Positions 56,491 to 64,000 of a stretch of DNA of 64,000 bases are shown here, piece by piece. How positions within the stretch are numbered: position 1 is the first letter of the stretch; every line of letters begins with the position of its first letter. Origin of the DNA: Ulota crispa (lineage: Eukaryota > Streptophyta > Bryopsida > Orthotrichales > Orthotrichaceae); NCBI GenBank assembly GCA_963920765.1, contig OY987242.1, positions 8,024,789 to 8,088,788 of the forward strand. The letters run 5' to 3'. The notes under the pieces were generated by a model. It was not told where the DNA came from. It ran no database searches and saw nothing but the letters and a program-made list of their open reading frames with translations. Position numbers and translations under genes: made by a program.

Positions 56491-58859
56491 GTAGTTTCGG
56501 CTCTCTCGACCAATCGTCAAGCTTGCAGCGCGCTTCACAATGGCCGCAGCAGTCGCAACTCTAGCGCCCCCGACCTACTTGGACCCTGGCTCTCACGATT
56601 GCCGATTCTTGTCCCCCCAGGTCTTGTCCCTCCAATCCCTAGCCAGCTGGACCTTGGCAACACCCACTGACTTGCCTTTCGACCTTGAAGTCCAAAGCTG
56701 CTAGGGTCAGCCTTGGTCAAATGAATTCTTGCTAATTTTTTTTTACAAAAAAGGACAAAATAATCAAAAGGGGACTAGTGTCTACTTAATTGTAATTGGC
56801 CTACCCCTAGGTATTCAATTATTAATTGGATCCATGCATTGCTCATGTCTAAGGTTAGTCCACCCGCATCATAGGAGGTATGTGACAAAGCAAGCCGTCA
56901 TAGTTAGTCCACTAAGAGACAAAAGGCCAATTAGCTTCACTTTGGATTCTATTATGAGCATCAAAAGGGGTTTGAGGGGCCTTGACGCCCTCCCAGGTAT
57001 GTACGCAACGTTGTAATTATTCGTCCTTAGAATAGAATCCACCACCTTTTATTCATAGCAATTCATCCACGCTCGCAAAGAAATAGAGGCCATTGACAAC
57101 CAAGCTATGGGGCACGCCAGACTCCATGATGAGGTATGATCACTTATGTTCCCATTTTACCTAGCCACATTTGGCATAATAATTAAATTATCTTGTTTTT
57201 TTGCACATCATTGCATGTTGTAATTTTGTTAGTAAAGATCCATTGCTTGGAAGGCAATTTTACTTGGAAATCTACAACCAAAACCACCCTCTTGCTGTTA
57301 TAGCTCATTTTTCAGTTTTGTTAAAACCCGGTTGTGCTTGCACTTACTTCTCAAGGGAGGGAGTTTGAACACTCACACATGCCGACTACAAAATTAGAGT
57401 TTTGGAACTAAACGGGAGCCGCGACCTGCGCAAGTCAACAAGCCAGCAGATGCTAACAATCAAGGAAAACGACGGAGCTGTTCGAAGGGGCAGGTTTAGT
57501 CGTGGAGCGCTCAACGGGCGACGGGACAGAATAGGTCGGGACCCCCGGGAGCAATCAAGAGACGGAGAATTTAGATTTTGGGATACGACCACGCCAACCG
57601 ATCAGTGCCATAAATCAGCGAGCAGGCCGAATCAAGAGGGCCGGACCAGGCCAGCAAGAGCAGCAATTAGCAAAAGGGCTAGGGTTGCATCAGCCTAGCT
57701 CCCAACTACACCTTAATTTTTAGCTCGTTTTTAACACACCAAATCAAAATTTAAGTTAAAAATTATGGGCTAGAGCTTTTGAAAAATCTAATTTGATTAA
57801 ATCACCTAGACATTTTGAAAGCAATACATTAGATTTTTGTTGCCTAAATTCTACAACTCGTTTTACAAAGAATTGTTAACCTCTCATGGAACTGTTAGAT
57901 ATTAGGTTTGGGAGCATTGGAATTGCAAGTTGTTGCATTCCATTTTGTTACTTGTCACCTCCCCCAGCATATGCCGGTTGTGTGATTTTCATTTTTGTTT
58001 ATTTGTAGTTCGGTGATAGTTTTGGGCCAAAAAGAGGGAGCGTTTAAATATGACAATGTCATCTTACACGCAATCTTTTGACGAGGTGGCAGTGACCATT
58101 TAAGGAAGCAGTCGAGGATCACAAGATTGATCCTCGCTGTGGAACAACTATGGCTCGTACTTTAGACGTTGTTGGTCAGTTGTGCAGATTTCATTTTTGT
58201 GTATCTGTTGTTTGGAAAAGAGGATTCAAAATTTATGTTTTGGATTTTGTGTTTTGGTACCTTTCCTATTTGCAGACATTGTTCCATTTTTTATTTTTGT
58301 TGGAGATTGGCGTACTATGGAAGTGAGGTTGGATTGATTGCCGGCAAGATTTTTCTGTAAGTATTGGATATGTATTCACCAGATACTATTACCGGTGAAC
58401 CACATAGTTTGCTGGTGATTGCAGGTCAGGTCACCCTAAGCTTGTCAATAGTTGCAGGTACCCAGGTAGTCTGCTTATAGTGCAGACTAGAAGCCAATAT
58501 TATCAATTTTCCTCATCAATTTACTTGGAAAGTGACCACATCAAGGATTTTGAGCCAGTGGTAGATATCAACGAGGCTTTTCAGCCTTATTTGGCGTTAG
58601 AAACTAGTCATACCACTAGTAGGTTTCGGATCTTGAATGTGGACACATTTAACAATATGGAAGACAATCATTGCTGTTCAATGCGTAATCAATTCTCAGG
58701 ACGCACAGAGAGAATCTCTGTTCCTAATTGGAGGCTTTACTTCTACATATGGGTGAAGGAAAAGCGCTAGAGGTCGTCTAGTTTTAACAATTAGTTTGTC
58801 TTTAAACTTTTACTTCAGCATTTGGAGTTTGAGGCCCTTCAGACTTATGAGCAGTAGAC
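56491..58859. other. Intergenic tract, no gene recognised
   Basis: GC-balanced patches at 56520-56720 and 57400-57700 without motifs. The second may be leader sequence of the retroelement that follows. The frame 58480-58770 is open but unrecognised. Confidence 0.35.
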
Positions 58860-59968
58860 TCATGCTCATCAACTTGAACTTTTTGAAGTGCAGCTTTACT
58901 AGGAGACGCGAGTAGAGCTTGTTTCAGCTCTTAAGGATGGTGCAATAGTTGCCTTAGCATTCTCAACCGTGGAGATAGAGGAGAGACCTAGCGAGGACGA
59001 AGTAAGGGCCTCTAAAGATCCTAAAGGCAAGGCAATAGTGCTGGCACTCAGAATAGAGAGTGCCATACCCGCATCATATTGCGCATGGCTCAAGCTTCTT
59101 AGATGGCACTGACCACAGTTTTTCTCCCACCTCAGTTTAATTCACTAGCGCAATTTATTACGCATTTGGAGGTGGAGTATAGCGGATTCTGTCATGATTA
59201 GATGCAGCGTATCCATGACTTTTGGAAAGGGAAGGAGGTTACGCCACGCACCATGTACACTTGCTTGGCATGGTTTGCTGTCGAGTCTGGTAGGATTTTT
59301 ACTGAGAGTCAGCTTGTAAAGATTTTTTTGTCAAAGACCAAAAAGCGATTGTTGGATTGAGCATCCTCTTGGATTATCCTTGATTATGAGGGTAGAGCTA
59401 CTTTAACTCAAGGTTTTGTTTTTGTTAAGAGATGTGACCGGGCACTTTGTCATCATGACGCCACGGATATGGTCTTTTCTATGACAGATTCTTTTAAATC
59501 TAAAAAGACTCCTGCTATTACTAGTAGTCTGGCGGATACAAAATTAGAGAGGACTCTACATTGTTGAAAATGTGGGCAGGATAGATATGCCAAGAAGAAT
59601 TGTTTAGAGAAATCCAAAACTTCTTTTCAACTATCCAAGGCTACTGAAAAAGAAAAGGTAAAGGGTGAAGTTAAGCCCAAGAAGAAAGCTTTGAAGTATG
59701 ATCATTGTAGTAGCCCTAACCATGATCAGAATAACTACTTTCAGCTTCTTCCAAAGATGAAGTCAGCTAGTTTCGTGATTGCTAAGTCACAAAAGGAGAA
59801 GACCTTTGAGGCCAAGGTAGCAGAGTTGGAACAGAAGTTCAAGACTTCTGCATCATTGGCTGAAGCTTTTGATTCTGGAATGTCTCCTAAAACAATAGTT
59901 GATTATTTTAGCTCTAAGTATTACATATTCAGCGCATCTATCGAATTGGGAGCTACAGCTATTATTTG
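58860..59968 (+). pseudogene. gag remnant with two damaged zinc knuckles
   Basis: Readable in pieces: VELVSALKDGAIVALAF, FLPPQFNSLAQFITHLEVEY, TMYTCLAWFAVESGRI, GRATLTQGFVFVKRCDRA. Two CX2CX4HX4C-type knuckles occur near 59565-59610 and 59692-59740. In the first the His is Tyr and a stop lies between the first two Cys; in the second both outer Cys are Tyr. A Lys-rich linker joins them. It would be an RNA-packaging capsid protein if intact. Confidence 0.8.
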
Positions 59969-60539
59969 ATTTTAGATTATTAAAGAATCAGTTGATTCAC
60001 TAGTGCCAGATATTATGGCTGTCTCACGCGCACGTCATAGTACTCCAGATGATTCTATTGGCCAAACTTGCTTACCGTTATCTTTTAGTTTGGCTGATGC
60101 TACTGACATGTATGCGCCCGGTTATTGCACTTGTACATCATCGAAATTCTACTTCACCTAATTTTCTGAAAACCATAGCTTACAAGGTTATACAAATGCC
60201 AATCTTTGTTGGCTTAAAGTTGATGGCACCTGGTTTCCAGGCCATTGAGGTCTTTCATATGGTGGAATGTGTGTTAGAAGGGAAAGCAAATATGCCATCA
60301 TTTCAGGTTTATCAGGTTGTAGCCGAGACCTTTTCAATTTTTGATTGTGATGCTTACGCAGCGTTACGAGCTAAGCTTGTAGCTGAAAATATTGCAGCAT
60401 TCGGTGTACATGTGAATAACTACACACCGCATTATTCGTCTATGGATGTGCCTCTAGCCGTGGAAGCAGCTTATCTTGCAGAAGTTTTAGCAAGATTCGC
60501 TAGAGAGCAACATATTATACGACCCAAGTGTTATTCGTG

Positions 60540-60890
60540 TGGTTAACAACAATGGAGTGTTTGTGGTTTCACATGGTTGAGAGTAGAGTCATTAAACCAC
60601 TCCACTTAGAGTGATGATGGATTTAGGTGCCTAGCTAATTATGATTAGCAAACATTTGGAGACAGAACTTGGTTTGACTGCTAAGAACTTGGTGCCTTGT
60701 CCATTCTCTATTGTCATTTCAGTTGGTAACACGATGCGTGCTGCAAGCTACACCAAAAAACCTCTATAGTTGATTTTTCAAGTACGGGGGAAATCAATCT
60801 ATTCTTACTTTTCTTTGAAGTACTCTGTCACCAATGTTACTAATTATGATATTTTAGATGATTTTGGTAAGAATAATTAGACCAAAGATG
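60540..60890 (+). pseudogene. Retroviral-type aspartic protease remnant
   Basis: MMDLGA at 60614 is the active-site strand (Asp-X-Gly-Ala), followed by a stop and then LIMISKHLETELGLTAKNLV, in the right place between gag and RT. The fragment 60049-60545 ahead of it is open but has no recognised motif. Confidence 0.65.
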
Positions 60891-62519
60891 CATAGATTAG
60901 ACATGGTTGGTTTTTTGGTGATAACCGCAAAGAGATGATTCCAATAGCATTTGCAACATTGACTATGTCTATGACTGTTGATGCTATGTTTGGATGCTTG
61001 GCATCTTCAACAAGCCTTGCATTTAGTTATTTTCATTTAGAAGAAGCCTTGGCATTTGCTGCCGCATTTCCATAGGACCGGCATGGGTTACCAATTTTAG
61101 TTATTACATTATAGAATTCCAATGAGTCTTTGCCACCTTGGACTAGCCGTCAGGAATTGTCTCGACAATGTAGGGACATTGCAGCTTCTATACCTTTTCA
61201 CTCTTTAGTTTCTACTCCCATCAGCTCTATGCTTAGACTACCTATTCATTGGCGTTCATCTCAAAACGAAATTAACTTTGTGGAGCTTTTTAGAGGCATT
61301 GGCGCCGGATTGGCAGCCAATTTATTGATTGAGCACATGGCTCGGCGGTACATTCATGCTGTTAACAAATATATGCCTATCAGAGCAATCCAACATCATC
61401 TTCAGAGGTTGATGGCTCAATTTTCAGAATAGTTACTTCCATCATCCATTCATGGATGTTTTGGCCACCCTCCTATAGACGTTACTTCTATTAGTGATGA
61501 AGATTTTAGAAATTTATGCCACATTGATTTGCTTGTCGCATGATAGCCTTGCCAAGGTCACTCACAAACAGGTTCATGTGAATGTCTAAATGATCCAAGA
61601 TCTAGCCTATTTATGGAGTTGGTAAAGAATACACAGTAGTGGTATAACCATTAAACCACTCCACCGGGTATATTTTTGAGAATGTACCTCCTTTGGACAA
61701 TGACTTGTCAAATGTAATGGAGGAAGGCCATTATATTTACCAAATTCTTGGCCCTCCAACCTTTGTGGATGTCGCAGCATTGAAATTATTTGTCCATTGG
61801 CCTTGTTGGCTTTGAACCAACATGATGTTACATTCTATGTTGGCTAAGGCACTTTTACAGGTAATCAAACCTATATGGCATGTTGTGAGAGATATTTTAG
61901 ATAACCACATGGAACCTTTGGTTGTGACTAAAGTTGATTCATTTTCTTTTACTTTGGTCAATATGATTAGAAAGCCTTGCGAGACATTACTGACATTTGT
62001 TACATATTCCAAACACTTCACATTCCAAGCACGTGGATCTAGCATGGTTTGGCATTTGCATAGTTACATTTATAAAGATTCCAATGCAAATGAACAAGAA
62101 CGTGTCATGGATTTTTCTACTAGCACTACAACAACTCATAATCTCATTGAAGATCAACGATGTTTTGTATTGGGTCAAGCTATGAATCTTCATACCATGC
62201 TTTGGACTGTTAGCATTTGCCTTGCTATACAACTGCAGTATGACCATTTGTTCACTCGAGAAGCAAAGGAAAATGATCTAGGGACAACAAAAATGCCAAT
62301 TGCTATAATTGGAGAGGATTCTGAGCATCATTTTCAATGGCAAGCTTTGGATGAGCTTTAAGCTAAAAAAAACCTTTGCTACTTTTGACTTAAATGGCGA
62401 TGCTAGAGGTAGTGATGTTATCCCTCCTTCTTCTGATTAACAACTACAGATTATGTTTGTATCTAGTGGTGGTTTGCTGATGGAAAAGACTACCACGGAG
62501 TTTGATGATTGACCTCAGA
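60891..62519 (+). other. Unrecognised interior of the gypsy element
   Basis: Open fragments at 61130-61432 and 61822-62361 are collinear with the element and contain no motif that I recognise. They may be an extra domain between protease and RT or unrelated insertions. Confidence 0.35.
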
Positions 62520-63640
62520 GTTTAGGTCATCATCTCACAGATATTGATGCAATGGGATCGGCTTAAATTTTCAGTACATTAGATTTGAGATCTAAATACC
62601 ATTAGTTGCTACTACGGTTGGAAAATCACGTGAAGACTGCATTTTGGTGAGTAGATTTTGATGGCAGAGATCTACTATATCATTAGAATTTTCTACCCTT
62701 TTGATCTTAAAAACGCACCTGCCGAGTTTCAGAAGGTGATAAACCGTGTTTTGACTGGATTGTCATTTGCTCGGTACTACATTAATGATGTTATTTTCTT
62801 TAGTAGTTCACCTCAGGAGCATGTGAGACATTTGCAAGCCGTTTTTGAGCAGTTACGTGAGTGAGGGTTGCGCTTGCATCATGGCAAGTGTAAATTCTTC
62901 CATGATTGGTTATTGTACTTGAGACACATGATAATTTTAAGAGGACTTGGCGTATAGCAGGCAAACATGTATGCTCTTCAGAAGCTTCCAACACCTTGTA
63001 ATGTTCTAAAGCTGCGTACGTTTCTTGACTTAGCGAATTATTATCTCCATTTTGTCAAGAACTTTAGCTTGATTGCCAAGCCTTTGACTATGCTCACTAG
63101 CAAAGACCAAATTTGAACATGGAGCCGTGAACAGCAGTTGGCTTTTGACACGTTGAAGCAGAAGTTAAGCTTAGCACTTGTACTTTGACATCTTAATGTT
63201 ACGAGGTCTTTTTAATTGCACACGGATTGGAGTGCAGTGGTATTAGGTGCAGTTTTTACTCAAAAAAATGATGCAAGATGGGAATATGTTATTGCATTTG
63301 CTTCAAGGAGTAACAACTTGGCAGAGTTCAAGTATTCATCTTATGAGAGAGAAGCTTTAGCTGCAATATGTGTCATTTCACATTTTTGACTTTACTTGTA
63401 TGGATAGCGGTTCACATTGGTGATAGATCATCAACATTTAAAGTAGTTTATGGAGTCAAATAAACTCATCGACAAGCTTGTTAGATATTTCTACTGCTTC
63501 AAGAGTATGATTTTGAGATTGTTCATCAAGCTAATATCACTAACTTGGATACAGATGGATTTTCTTGCAATCCAAGTCTTTCTGATGAAAATTTGGCTGG
63601 TGCTAGATAGCATGGGAATTGCAACAAGGAAGTAGTTCTA
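62520..63640 (+). pseudogene. Reverse transcriptase and RNase H remnant
   Basis: FDLKNAPAEFQKVINRVL and YYINDVIFFSSSPQEHVRHL (the catalytic YxDD is changed to YIND) are followed by LANYYLHFVKNFSLIAKPLT, then RNase H wording LHTDWSAVVLGAVFTQKNDA and AFASRSNN. Frame is held from 62658 to about 63490 with repeated nonsense codons (for example 62863, 62956, 63112, 63187, 63214), then shifts. Confidence 0.88.
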
Positions 63641-63849
63641 GGCTAGCACGCAGTTGTTAATTTGATTTTGATGTCAAGCTCTGCTATTGAGACGGTTGAT
63701 CTAGGTTTAGATGATGAGTTTGGTAAGTCTCATGGTATTGAAGATGTGTGGGAAGACTTAGTAGTGTTGTACAAACTCTAGCATGGATCCTTTCCTATGG
63801 GTATTTCTATCATGGAGCAAGACAAAATTTACTATCAAATAGTAAGGTT

Positions 63850-64000
63850 CCGTTGGGATAACGGCTTGTTGATTCAAGTTTGGCCAGATGGAGCTAAGCA
63901 CATAGTTCTTCGATTGGACCAAAGAGCTTTTTTAATACAATAAGTGCATGAGGAGCTTGGTCATTTTGAAGTGCGCAAAACGCATTCTATGTTGCGCAAT
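63850..64000 (+). pseudogene. Integrase N-terminal zinc region, cut by the window end
   Basis: VHEELGHFEVRKTHSMLRN at the extreme right is the His-His half of the integrase HHCC domain. A stop codon lies just before it (near 63941). Confidence 0.75.

Larger units (their letters stand above)
58860..64000 (+). mobile_element. Second decayed Ty3/gypsy retrotransposon, runs off the window
   Basis: Order on the plus strand is gag, protease, a 1.5-kb unrecognised stretch, reverse transcriptase, RNase H and the start of integrase, which is gypsy order. No LTR was located on the left and the right end is outside the window. Many nonsense codons and some frameshifts make it inactive. Confidence 0.88.

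Noticed and set aside
53300..57700. Long LTR pair of a large retroelement
   Set aside because: Both regions have GC-balanced patches with some shared words, but they could not be aligned as direct repeats and no primer site was found.

Overview
This window looks like nuclear DNA of a land plant. It carries a spliced light-harvesting (Lhca) gene, a spliced B3-domain gene of the ABI3/FUS3/LEC2 type, GT-AG introns, and large AT-rich intergenic tracts packed with plant-type transposons. Only four spliced or clear protein genes plus one weak single-exon candidate were found in 64 kb, so the genome is repeat-rich and probably large. One retrotransposon has a chromodomain resembling the Tcn1/fungal type, which in plants I know from mosses and other seedless lineages. 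That hints at a bryophyte, lycophyte or fern, but the species cannot be fixed from the sequence.

Layout. 1-5.7 kb: repeats, including the end of a CACTA-type element and a small CACTA MITE. 5.76-8.66 kb (minus): six-exon B3 transcription factor gene with one GC-AG intron. 9.4-28.3 kb: transposon field with a complete non-autonomous CACTA element (11438-14378), fold-back MITEs, TTAA-flanked elements, and a decayed chromodomain Ty3/gypsy element (22655-26138) nested in a TTAA element. 28.3-39.2 kb: gene island with a small J-domain protein gene (plus), a hypothetical gene (minus) and a six-exon GNAT-type acetyltransferase gene (minus). 39.2-49.1 kb: MITEs, TTAA-flanked elements and a 200-base assembly gap (42129-42328). 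49.2-51.2 kb (plus): five-exon Lhca2-like gene. 51.3-58.8 kb: no gene recognised, but a striking 1.1-kb minisatellite of about 22 units. 58.86-64 kb (plus): a second decayed gypsy element running off the window.

The genes do not form a pathway or operon. They are independent nuclear genes for photosystem I antenna, transcription, chaperone co-factor and acetyl transfer, set in repeats. The most unusual content is the mobile-element record: several elements with exact target duplications, two with an uninterrupted related copy in the same window, and a set of CCCCTAA-ended elements flanked by exact TTAA duplications, a signature associated with piggyBac-type transposition that I do not know as normal for land plants. 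All coordinates and exon joins were worked out by hand from splice sites and conserved protein motifs.
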